Notes under the pieces: model-generated | Database searches by the model: none | What the model was told of the DNA's origin: nothing | What the model saw: the letters and a program-made list of their open reading frames with translations, nothing else | Shown here: in pieces, positions 25,756 to 33,615 of the stretch | How the letters are laid out: each line of letters begins with the position of its first letter | Numbering within the stretch: position 1 is the first letter of the stretch | NCBI RefSeq assembly: GCF_031846385.1 | Contig: NZ_JAVRHV010000001.1 | Coordinates: forward strand, 868,001-932,000 | Reading direction: 5' to 3' | Length of the DNA stretch: 64,000 nucleotides | Origin: Urechidicola vernalis | GTDB taxonomy: Bacteria > Bacteroidota > Bacteroidia > Flavobacteriales > Flavobacteriaceae | Translations under genes and position numbers: made by a program

Positions 25756-26208
25756 ATGACAAGGTTTATTGCAATACTATTATTTGTTTTTTCTTATACA
25801 AATTGTTCAGAAATTGCTGTTATCAGAAAAAACTTCCATGAAATTGACTCAAAAGAGCAACTTTATGAATTTATAGATTTTACAGAAAAAAATTATTGTT
25901 TAGAAGTGGAACCTTATTTAGCCTCTGCCATTATGATGAAAGCCCAATATGTTTTTTTTCCTCATACAAAAATGAAATATTTTAAAAATGGTAAAAAAAG
26001 GCTTGAAACATTTATAACTGAAAACCCTGACAATTTAGAAGCTAAATATATGCGCTTACTAATCCAGTCTGAGATTCCGTCATTTTTAAATTATAATGAT
26101 AATATTGAATCTGATTTTAATCAAATTAATCAAGACATTCAAGGTTCAACATTACCAGAAGTATATAAAAACGTAATAATAACTAATATAAATAAAATTA
26201 ATCCATGA
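25756..26208 (+). CDS. Unknown exported protein inside the carotenoid operon
   Basis: I do not recognise this 150-residue protein. It starts with a signal-like hydrophobic segment and a cysteine at about residue 17 (FVFSYTNC) that could be a weak lipobox. The rest is mainly helical: the segment ETFITENPDNLEAKYMRLL near 88-106 looks like a tetratricopeptide-type helix pair. Its ATG follows the crtB stop directly and its stop overlaps crtZ by 4 bases, so it is embedded in the pathway operon and must be made with it. A role in carotenoid placement, export or enzyme assembly is possible but unproven. Confidence 0.75.
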   Translation: MTRFIAILLFVFSYTNCSEIAVIRKNFHEIDSKEQLYEFIDFTEKNYCLEVEPYLASAIMMKAQYVFFPHTKMKYFKNGKKRLETFITENPDNLEAKYMRLLIQSEIPSFLNYNDNIESDFNQINQDIQGSTLPEVYKNVIITNINKINP

Positions 26209-26654
26209 TTGTTCTATTATACATTTTAACAACTATAGCCACTTTTACCATAATGGAAATTGTAACTTGGTTTACACATAAATATATAATGCATGGTTTT
26301 TTATGGTACCTGCATAAAGATCATCATCAACCAAAATATCAGCAAATATTTGAAAAAAATGATGCGTTCTTCTTAATTTTTGCCATACCAAGTATTGCGT
26401 TATTTTATTTCGGGTCTTTTCCTGAATTAAACTTTTTATTTTTTATTGCTTTGGGAATCTTGCTATACGGAATCACCTATTTTTTAATACATGATGTCCT
26501 CATTCATCAAAGATTTAAATGGTTTAAAAAAACCAAGTCAAAATTTTTAATTGGATTAAGAAAAGCGCATAAAGTCCATCACAAACATCTAGGAAAAGAA
26601 GATGGTGAATGTTTTGGAATGTTAAATGTTCCAAACAAATATCATCATATGTAA
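26205..26654 (+). CDS. crtZ: Beta-carotene hydroxylase (CrtZ), fatty acid hydroxylase superfamily
   Basis: A 149-residue membrane di-iron hydroxylase that adds 3-hydroxyl groups to the rings of beta-carotene, giving zeaxanthin. The histidine clusters are all visible: H25-KYIM-H30, H37-KDHH41, HDVLIH near 103 and HKVHHKH near 124. Several membrane spans separate them. It overlaps the unknown gene upstream by 4 bases and lies two bases before the cyclase start. Length is slightly below proteobacterial CrtZ (about 160-175) but matches flavobacterial forms. Confidence 0.92.
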   Translation: MIVLLYILTTIATFTIMEIVTWFTHKYIMHGFLWYLHKDHHQPKYQQIFEKNDAFFLIFAIPSIALFYFGSFPELNFLFFIALGILLYGITYFLIHDVLIHQRFKWFKKTKSKFLIGLRKAHKVHHKHLGKEDGECFGMLNVPNKYHHM

Positions 26655-26656
26655 TT

Positions 26657-27343
26657 ATGGGCCAATATATTTACTTAGCAGTAAACTTTGGATGTATTCT
26701 TATACCATTCCTTTTTAGTTTTCATAAAAAATATCCTTTTTACAAAAAATGGAAGTCTTTTTTTTATGCCAACTTTATAGTCGCTCTTCTATTTATAATT
26801 TGGGATATTCAATTCACTAAAATGGGTATTTGGGGCTTTAATCCAGATTACTTAATCGGGATTAATATTACCAATTTACCTCTTGAAGAAATTCTCTTTT
26901 TTATATGTATCCCTTATGCCTGTGTATTTACTTATTTTGCTCTATCGAGCTTATTTAGTTTCAGTTTAAAAATTAAAACTCAAAAAATTATTTCAATTCT
27001 ATTTGGCTTTATATGTTTAGTCATTGCAATTTACTTCTATAATAAATGGTATACATTTTCAGCATTTATGCTTAGTTCTTTAATTCTATTATATTCCTAT
27101 TTTAAAAAGACAGAAATGTCATTTTTATACATTAGTTATCTCTTAATAATTCCTTTCTTTTTATTGAGTAATGGAATTTTAACTGGAATGTTAACTGAAA
27201 ACCCAATCGTATGGTATGATGGTATTAACAATACAGAATTTAGAGTAATTACAATACCTATTGAGGATTTCTTCTATGGTTTTTCGTTAATAGCCTTAAA
27301 CATTTTATTTTTTCAGTATTTCGATAAACGATTTACTGTTTAA
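26657..27343 (+). CDS. Lycopene beta-cyclase, CrtYcd type
   Basis: The ATG at 26657 gives a 228-residue polytopic protein; an upstream in-frame start inside crtZ would add an unconvincing MFWNVKCSKQ extension. It contains two copies of the lycopene cyclase domain (TIGR03462), with the catalytic-site motifs NLPLEEILFF near residue 72 and IPIEDFFYGF near 206. This is the fused form of the heterodimeric CrtYc/CrtYd cyclase common in Flavobacteriia. It closes lycopene to beta-carotene, the substrate of CrtZ. It completes the pathway from GGPP to zeaxanthin in this operon. Confidence 0.92.
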   Translation: MGQYIYLAVNFGCILIPFLFSFHKKYPFYKKWKSFFYANFIVALLFIIWDIQFTKMGIWGFNPDYLIGINITNLPLEEILFFICIPYACVFTYFALSSLFSFSLKIKTQKIISILFGFICLVIAIYFYNKWYTFSAFMLSSLILLYSYFKKTEMSFLYISYLLIIPFFLLSNGILTGMLTENPIVWYDGINNTEFRVITIPIEDFFYGFSLIALNILFFQYFDKRFTV

Positions 27344-27364
27344 CATTCATTTTTCACAAATAAA

Positions 27365-29767
27365 ATGCGTTTTATCACAATAACATTACTTCTAATTTTA
27401 AGCATAACCAACGTCGCTGGTCAAACTGGTGCTATTTCTGGAAGAGTGTTTGACGAACTTAACAATGAACCAATTCCATTTGCAAACATAATTATAGAAA
27501 ACTCCGATTTAGGCTCAGTTACAGATGATCAAGGGAATTATACAATAACTAATTTAAAACCTGGAACCTACAACCTTTATGCAAGTTTTATAGGGTTCAA
27601 AAGAGAATTAAAACAAGAAATACTTGTTTTTGCATCTAAAACCACCACCATTGATTTTGCCTTAATAAAAGATGAAGCATTGTTAGATGAAGTAGTTTTG
27701 CAGACTTCACCTTTTAAAAGGCAAACATCTTCTCCTGTTAGTAAAAATAGAATTAGTGCTTCAGAAATCTATAGAAACCCGGGAGGCAATAGAGATATAT
27801 CAAAAGTAGTGCAAGTATTACCAGGTGTTGCTACAACCATTTCATTCAGAAATGATATTATAGTAAGAGGAGGTGCTCCAAATGAAAATAGGTTTTTCTT
27901 AGATGGAATTGAAGTACCGAATATTAACCATTTCGCAACACAAGGTGCATCGGGTGGACCAGTCGGTATGATCAACGTTAATCTAATAAAAAATGTTGAT
28001 TTTTATGCCGGTGCATTTCCTGCAAATAGGGGTAATACAATGAGTTCGGTCATGGAGTTTGAACAAATTAGCGGTAACAAAGATAAACTCTCGGGGACTT
28101 TTAACATTGGCTCTTCAGATATTGGAATTACTTTGGACGGACCAACCGGTGAAAATTCCTCTTTTATTTTTTCAGCAAGGAGATCTTACTTACAATTCTT
28201 GTTTGAGGCATTAAAGTTACCTTTTTCACCTACATACAATGATTTTCAATACAAACATGATTTTAAAATCGATGATAAAAATGAATTGACAATTCTTGGT
28301 CTAGCCGCAATTGATGAATTTGTGTTAAATGAAGATGTTAATGATGGAGTAACGGATGAAGATGACATCAATAGAAACAATTATATTCTTGCCAATATAC
28401 CAATCAACAATCAGTGGAATTATACTATTGGAGCTAATTGGAAACATTATTCAAAAAATAGTAATCAAAGTTTTATTATTAGCAGAAACCATTTAAATAA
28501 TGAGGCCATTAAATACTTAGATAACTTAGAGGATCCTAATAATCTACTACTAGACTATAATTCTCAAGAAATTGAAAACAAATTACGTTTTGAACATAAT
28601 TTCAGAAGTAATGGATGGAAGTGGAATGTAGGTACAGGCATAGAATTTATAAAATATACGAATGCAACTTTTCAAAAAACTGAAATAAATGGCTCAGTCG
28701 AAACTATCGATTTCAACTCTGAACTTAACTTTTCTAAATATGCTCTATTTGCTCAGACTACCAAGTCTTTTTTAGATGATAGACTTGCTTTAACTTTTGG
28801 AATCAGAACTGATTTTAATAGTTATTCGGATGATATGTCAAACCCTTTAGAGCAAATTTCTCCAAGACTTTCTGCTTCTTATGCATTTAACCCAAAATGG
28901 GTACTAGGTTTTAATGTTGGAAGATATTATCAACTACCTGCTTATACAGTGATGGGATTCAGAGACAATAATGGATTCTTAGTAAATAAAGAAAATGACA
29001 TTAGCCATATTAGTTCGGATCATGTTGTTACAGGAATTGAATTTAAACCAACAAATTACTCTAAAATAAGCTTAGAAGGTTTTTATAAAAAATATAGCGA
29101 TTACCCATTTTTATTGAATGATGAAATTTCACTTGCAAATTTAGGTGGTGATTTTGGAGTTATTGGGAATGAACCTGCCAATTCAACCTCAAAAGGAAGA
29201 AGTTATGGTGTTGAATTATTATTACAACAAAAATTAAGTTCTACAGTATATGGCCTAATTTCCTATACATGGGTAACAAGTGAATTCCAAGATAAGAATA
29301 ATATATATGTTCCTTCATCTTGGGATAATGGCCATATTCTAAATATTGTTGCTGGCAAAAAACTAGCAAAAAACTGGGAAATTGGTGCGAAATTTAGATT
29401 ACTAGGTGGTGCGCCATATACGCCTTTTGACATTGAATTATCTTCGCAAAAAGAAATTTGGGATGTAACACAAAGAGGGATAAATGACTGGGATCTATTA
29501 AATTCAGAAAGAACGGGTTTGCTACACCAAATGGATGTTCGAGTTGATAAAAAATGGTATTTTAATAAATGGTGGTTAAACGCATATTTAGATATTCAAA
29601 ATATTTATAATTCAGAAACAGATGTACCACCATATTTGGATGTGCGTCGAGATTCTCAAGGAAGCCCGATTGAAAATCCAAATAACCCAAATGCATACGA
29701 CACCTATTTAATTGATGATAGTAGCGGTAATGTATTACCATCGATTGGAATAATGGTTGGATTTTAG
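27365..29767 (+). CDS. TonB-dependent outer-membrane receptor with carboxypeptidase-regulatory-like domain
   Basis: An 800-residue receptor with a signal peptide cut near TNVAGQ, a carboxypeptidase-regulatory-like beta-sandwich (about residues 23-110), a plug domain (about 125-235, including IIVRGGAPNENRFFLDGIEV) and a TonB-dependent beta-barrel to the C-terminus. It begins 21 bases after the lycopene cyclase gene with no terminator visible between them, so it may belong to the crt operon. The substrate is unknown; no SusD-like partner follows. The barrel is of ordinary size for this family. Confidence 0.9.
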   Translation: MRFITITLLLILSITNVAGQTGAISGRVFDELNNEPIPFANIIIENSDLGSVTDDQGNYTITNLKPGTYNLYASFIGFKRELKQEILVFASKTTTIDFALIKDEALLDEVVLQTSPFKRQTSSPVSKNRISASEIYRNPGGNRDISKVVQVLPGVATTISFRNDIIVRGGAPNENRFFLDGIEVPNINHFATQGASGGPVGMINVNLIKNVDFYAGAFPANRGNTMSSVMEFEQISGNKDKLSGTFNIGSSDIGITLDGPTGENSSFIFSARRSYLQFLFEALKLPFSPTYNDFQYKHDFKIDDKNELTILGLAAIDEFVLNEDVNDGVTDEDDINRNNYILANIPINNQWNYTIGANWKHYSKNSNQSFIISRNHLNNEAIKYLDNLEDPNNLLLDYNSQEIENKLRFEHNFRSNGWKWNVGTGIEFIKYTNATFQKTEINGSVETIDFNSELNFSKYALFAQTTKSFLDDRLALTFGIRTDFNSYSDDMSNPLEQISPRLSASYAFNPKWVLGFNVGRYYQLPAYTVMGFRDNNGFLVNKENDISHISSDHVVTGIEFKPTNYSKISLEGFYKKYSDYPFLLNDEISLANLGGDFGVIGNEPANSTSKGRSYGVELLLQQKLSSTVYGLISYTWVTSEFQDKNNIYVPSSWDNGHILNIVAGKKLAKNWEIGAKFRLLGGAPYTPFDIELSSQKEIWDVTQRGINDWDLLNSERTGLLHQMDVRVDKKWYFNKWWLNAYLDIQNIYNSETDVPPYLDVRRDSQGSPIENPNNPNAYDTYLIDDSSGNVLPSIGIMVGF

Positions 29768-29803
29768 GTAGTATTATACTTCATATAATGCTTGATTTTT
29801 ACT

Positions 29804-29811
29804 TACATTTG
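29804..29811 (+). promoter_or_regulatory. -7 promoter box (TACATTTG) for ddl
   Basis: Exact TAnnTTTG match 19 bases before the ATG of ddl at 29831. No TTG is found at the ordinary -33 distance, so the pair is incomplete. Confidence 0.45.
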
Positions 29812-29830
29812 TTTTTGAAAACAATTGTAA

Positions 29831-30805
29831 ATGCAGAAAAACATAGCCGTTGTAATGGGAGGGTATTCTTCAGAATACTTGATTTCACTTAAAAGTGGTT
29901 CCGTAGTTATGAATCATTTGAACAAAACTTTATATAATGCTTATGAAGTTCATATTTTCAAAGAAAAATGGGTCTTGCTATTCGACAACAAAGAATTTGA
30001 AATTGATAGGCATAATTTTTCTACAAACGTAAACGGTAACAAAATTCAATTCGACTGTGTATTCAATGCAATTCATGGAACGCCAGGTGAGGATGGACAA
30101 TTTCTTTCGTATTTAGAATTAATTGGTATTCCTCATACCTCTGCCCCATCATATCAAATGGCATTAACATTTAATAAGAGAGATTGTTTAAGCGTGGTTA
30201 AACCATACGGAATTAAAACTGCAGAATCTTACTATTTAAATTTAGGAGACCCCATCATTACGAGTGAAATAGTAGAAAAAGTAGGTCTTCCATGTTTTGT
30301 AAAAGCCAATAAAGCTGGTAGTAGTTTTGGAATTTCAAAAGTTTATAAGACCGAAGAGTTAGAGTATGCCATTGAAAATTCATTTAAAGAAGATGATGAA
30401 ATTATAATTGAGTCTTTTTTAGATGGAAAAGAAGTTTCAGTGGGAGTAATTAATTATAAAGGTGAAACAAAGGTGCTACCAATAACCGAAATTGTTTCAG
30501 AAAACGATTTCTTCGATTATGAAGCAAAATATCAAGGTGCTTCTCAAGAAATTACACCGGCAAGACTAACAAAAGATGAACAACAGAAAGTTGAAGCGAT
30601 TGCTAAAAAAGCTTATGAAATTTTGCGTATGTCAGGCTTTTCTAGAAGTGAGTTTATTTTTAAAAACGGTGAACCTCATATGTTAGAAATGAATACTGTT
30701 CCAGGTTTAACCGAAGAAAGTATTCTACCTCAACAAGCGACGGAGGCAGGAATTAGCCTCGAAGATTTATTCGGAAATGCCATAGAGATGGCGTTAAAAA
30801 ATTAA
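29831..30805 (+). CDS. ddl: D-alanine--D-alanine ligase
   Basis: A 324-residue ATP-grasp ligase that makes D-Ala-D-Ala for peptidoglycan. The N-terminal domain begins KNIAVVMGGYSSEYLISLKS with the NAIHGTPGEDG loop near 81-91. The ATP-grasp part includes CFVKANKAGSSFGISKV near 157, IIESFLDGKEVSVGV near 196 and the metal-binding EMNTVPGLTEES near 290. Length is usual. It leads a run with coaD (6 bases later) and an M14 peptidase (9 bases further), probably an operon. Confidence 0.97.
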   Translation: MQKNIAVVMGGYSSEYLISLKSGSVVMNHLNKTLYNAYEVHIFKEKWVLLFDNKEFEIDRHNFSTNVNGNKIQFDCVFNAIHGTPGEDGQFLSYLELIGIPHTSAPSYQMALTFNKRDCLSVVKPYGIKTAESYYLNLGDPIITSEIVEKVGLPCFVKANKAGSSFGISKVYKTEELEYAIENSFKEDDEIIIESFLDGKEVSVGVINYKGETKVLPITEIVSENDFFDYEAKYQGASQEITPARLTKDEQQKVEAIAKKAYEILRMSGFSRSEFIFKNGEPHMLEMNTVPGLTEESILPQQATEAGISLEDLFGNAIEMALKN

Positions 30806-30811
30806 ACTATT

Positions 30812-31264
30812 ATGAAAAGAGCAGTTTTCCCAGGGTCATTTGACCCAATTACTTTAGGACATGTCGATATCATTAAAAGAGCCATTCCGTTATTTGATGA
30901 AATTATTATTGCTATTGGCATAAACGCCGATAAAAAATACATGTTTGAAACCGAAGAACGAAAAAGTTTCATCGAAATTGCTTTTAAAGATGAACCTAAA
31001 ATAAAAACGGGAACCTATACAGGGCTAACAGTAGATTACTGCAAAAAAATAGATGCCAATTTTATACTACGAGGACTCAGGAATCCTGCAGATTTTGAAT
31101 TTGAAAAAGCCATTGCACAAACCAACCGAAAATTATCCGGAATTGAAACCGTCTTTTTATTAACCAGTGCTGAAACATCTTATATAAGTTCTAGTATTGT
31201 TCGCGACATTTTACGCAATAATGGAGATGTTTCTGTGTTAGTACCAACATCCGTACTTAAATAA
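30812..31264 (+). CDS. coaD: Phosphopantetheine adenylyltransferase
   Basis: A 150-residue nucleotidyltransferase that transfers AMP to 4'-phosphopantetheine, the fourth step of coenzyme A synthesis. The N-terminal FPGSFDPITLGHVDII at residues 6-21 holds the T/HxGH nucleotide-binding motif. ILRGLRNPADFEFE near 88 and ETSYISSSIVRDI near 126 are further family marks. It is 6 bases after ddl and 9 before the peptidase gene. Size and motifs make the call secure. Confidence 0.98.
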   Translation: MKRAVFPGSFDPITLGHVDIIKRAIPLFDEIIIAIGINADKKYMFETEERKSFIEIAFKDEPKIKTGTYTGLTVDYCKKIDANFILRGLRNPADFEFEKAIAQTNRKLSGIETVFLLTSAETSYISSSIVRDILRNNGDVSVLVPTSVLK

Positions 31265-31273
31265 CAATCAACA

Positions 31274-33043
31274 ATGAATAAATCCCAATTTTATAGTTTT
31301 TTAATCGTTCTTTTTTTAACAATTAATTCTATTGCTCAAACTGAAGAAGTTGTAAATGATTCCATTCCTTCAAATCCTTTTGAAACGGCGTTTGAACAAA
31401 GTGGTGGAACACAAACTGCAACGTATGAGCAAACCATTTTGTTCTATGAAAACCTAGCAAATAAATATCCTGAAATTACAATTCGAAAAATAGGCAAGAC
31501 AGATTCAGGGCATCCATTACTCCTAATTATATTTGATAACGGACAAGTTTTCAACCCAATAGACACGGAGAAAACAGTGGTGTTAATTAATAATGGAATT
31601 CACCCAGGAGAACCTGATGGAATTGATGCATCTATGATGGCTTTGCGTGATATTGCTGAAAATGACCAATTAAAATATACCTATAATAACATCATGATTT
31701 GTGTAATTCCTATTTACAATGTAGGTGGAAGTTTAAATCGCAATTCTGGAACAAGAGCCAATCAAAATGGACCAGAATCCTATGGTTTTAGAGGAAACGC
31801 GTTGAACTATGACTTAAATAGAGATTTTGTAAAAAATGATACTAAAAATTCTCAAGCCTTTACAAAATTATTTCACTTGGTCAACCCAGATATTTTTGTG
31901 GATAATCATGTCAGTAACGGCGCAGATTATCAATACACTCTTACACATCTTTTTACACAACATAACAAATTGGGCGGTAAAATTGGCGACTATTTACATC
32001 ATAAAATGATGCCAGATATTGAAGAGAAACTGATTCAGAAGGGGCATGCAATTACGCCTTATGTAAATGTATTTAACAGTGTTCCGGAAAAAGGCTTTTC
32101 TCAATTTTTTGACTCTCCAAGATACTCTACTGGTTATACAACACTATTTAACACCTTTGGGCTTATGGTTGAAACACATATGTTAAAACCATACAAACAA
32201 AGAGTCGAAGGCACTTATGATTTAATGTTTTCTGTATTCGATTTTGCTATAGAAAGTGGTGAGTCAATTAAATATTTACGTAGTACTGCTGCGGACGATA
32301 TTCTTTCTAATGGAACTTATCCAGTTCAATGGAAACTGGATTCTACAAAAACACGAACATTAAGTTTTGAAGGATATGAAGGGTCTTTTATAAAGAGCGA
32401 AATAACAGGGCAAAAAAGATTGAAATATGATAGCTCTCAACCTTTTACAAAACCTGTAACTTATTATGATAATTTTAAGGCAACGAAAGAAGTTTTAATT
32501 CCAAAATATTATGTGGTTCCAAAAGTCCTTACACGCGTTGTTGAAAGATTAAAACTTAATAATATTGAAATGCATCCATTGAAATCTGATATTGCGATTG
32601 AAGTGGAGTCCTATAAAATAAAAGATTACGAAACTGGTAGACGCCCATATGAAGGACACTATCTTCATAAAAATACGGAGATTGAAAGTACTATAAGGCA
32701 TCAAAAATTCAATGCTGGAGATTTTTTAATCCCGACTAATCAACCTGGAATAAGATATTTAATTGAGGTGCTAGAACCTGAAGCAACCGATTCATTTTTT
32801 AATTGGAATTTCTTCGATGTTATTCTGCAACAGAAAGAGCATTTTTCACCATATGTTTTTGAAGACCTAGCCTTGAAAATTTTAGAGGACAATCAGCAAT
32901 TAAAAACCGCTTTTGAATTAAAGAAAGAGCATGATGAAAAATTTGCAAGTAATTGGTATGCTCAACTTAATTACATCTATGAAAACTCTAACCATGCAGA
33001 AAAAAGCTATTTACAGTATCCAATTTATAGAATTCTAGAATAA
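31274..33043 (+). CDS. M14-family zinc carboxypeptidase-like protein, exported
   Basis: A 589-residue protein with a cleavable signal (LTINSIAQ near residue 22) and an N-terminal M14 peptidase domain. The zinc-binding HxxE is in NGIHPGEPDGIDASM near 110-124, followed by DLNRDF near 190 and the third zinc histidine region DNHVSNGADYQY near 212. A C-terminal region of about 220 residues beyond the peptidase is typical of Bacteroidota members. It probably acts in the periplasm on peptides; the substrate is unknown. It is the last gene of the ddl-coaD unit. Confidence 0.88.
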   Translation: MNKSQFYSFLIVLFLTINSIAQTEEVVNDSIPSNPFETAFEQSGGTQTATYEQTILFYENLANKYPEITIRKIGKTDSGHPLLLIIFDNGQVFNPIDTEKTVVLINNGIHPGEPDGIDASMMALRDIAENDQLKYTYNNIMICVIPIYNVGGSLNRNSGTRANQNGPESYGFRGNALNYDLNRDFVKNDTKNSQAFTKLFHLVNPDIFVDNHVSNGADYQYTLTHLFTQHNKLGGKIGDYLHHKMMPDIEEKLIQKGHAITPYVNVFNSVPEKGFSQFFDSPRYSTGYTTLFNTFGLMVETHMLKPYKQRVEGTYDLMFSVFDFAIESGESIKYLRSTAADDILSNGTYPVQWKLDSTKTRTLSFEGYEGSFIKSEITGQKRLKYDSSQPFTKPVTYYDNFKATKEVLIPKYYVVPKVLTRVVERLKLNNIEMHPLKSDIAIEVESYKIKDYETGRRPYEGHYLHKNTEIESTIRHQKFNAGDFLIPTNQPGIRYLIEVLEPEATDSFFNWNFFDVILQQKEHFSPYVFEDLALKILEDNQQLKTAFELKKEHDEKFASNWYAQLNYIYENSNHAEKSYLQYPIYRILE

Positions 33044-33157
33044 CTTTATTGACACTTCGTTTTTTTAATATTCTGTTAAAAAGAATATCATTCTTAAAAA
33101 ACTGCTTAAAAAATCATTAACTTGGAGCTTTCTAATCAAAAAACTACTTACCAAGTT

Positions 33158-33613
33158 ATGACTACACTAAATGTTAATGGGAAAAAACATTCGATTGATG
33201 TCGACCCAGATATGCCTCTTTTATGGGCTATTAGAGATATTATTGGATATACTGGAACCAAATATGGATGCGGAAAAGGACTTTGTGGTTCGTGCATGGT
33301 ATTGATGGACGGACAGGCCATTAACTCATGTCAAATGAAAGCTACGGCAGCAGAAGGTAAAAAAATAATTACCATTGAAGGTGAAAACAAAAATTTACAA
33401 TTACTGCAAGAGTCTTGGGTAAAGCACAACGTACCGCAATGCGGATTTTGTCAACCTGGACAGTTAATTACAGCGACTGCTTTGTTAAACTCAAACGACA
33501 ACCCTTCTGAAAAGGATATCGAAAATGCAATGTCTCGGAACATTTGTAGATGTGGTACTTACCAGCGAATTAAGAGTGCTATTGTTGAAACAGTTGAACT
33601 TAAAAATTCGTAA
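33158..33613 (+). CDS. iorA: Isoquinoline 1-oxidoreductase-type small subunit, [2Fe-2S] protein
   Basis: Starting at the ATG at 33158 gives 151 residues and the family N-terminus MTTLNVNGKKHSIDVD; a TTG 36 bases upstream would add an unneeded leader. Two [2Fe-2S] sites are visible: the plant-type cluster in GCGKGLCGSCMVLMDG near 44-59 and the second in QCGFCQPGQ and NICRCGTYQRI. The subunit passes electrons from the molybdenum site of the partner subunit. It lies three bases before the large-subunit gene. The hydroxylated substrate is not known; the name refers to the family. Confidence 0.92.
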   Translation: MTTLNVNGKKHSIDVDPDMPLLWAIRDIIGYTGTKYGCGKGLCGSCMVLMDGQAINSCQMKATAAEGKKIITIEGENKNLQLLQESWVKHNVPQCGFCQPGQLITATALLNSNDNPSEKDIENAMSRNICRCGTYQRIKSAIVETVELKNS

Positions 33614-33615
33614 TT

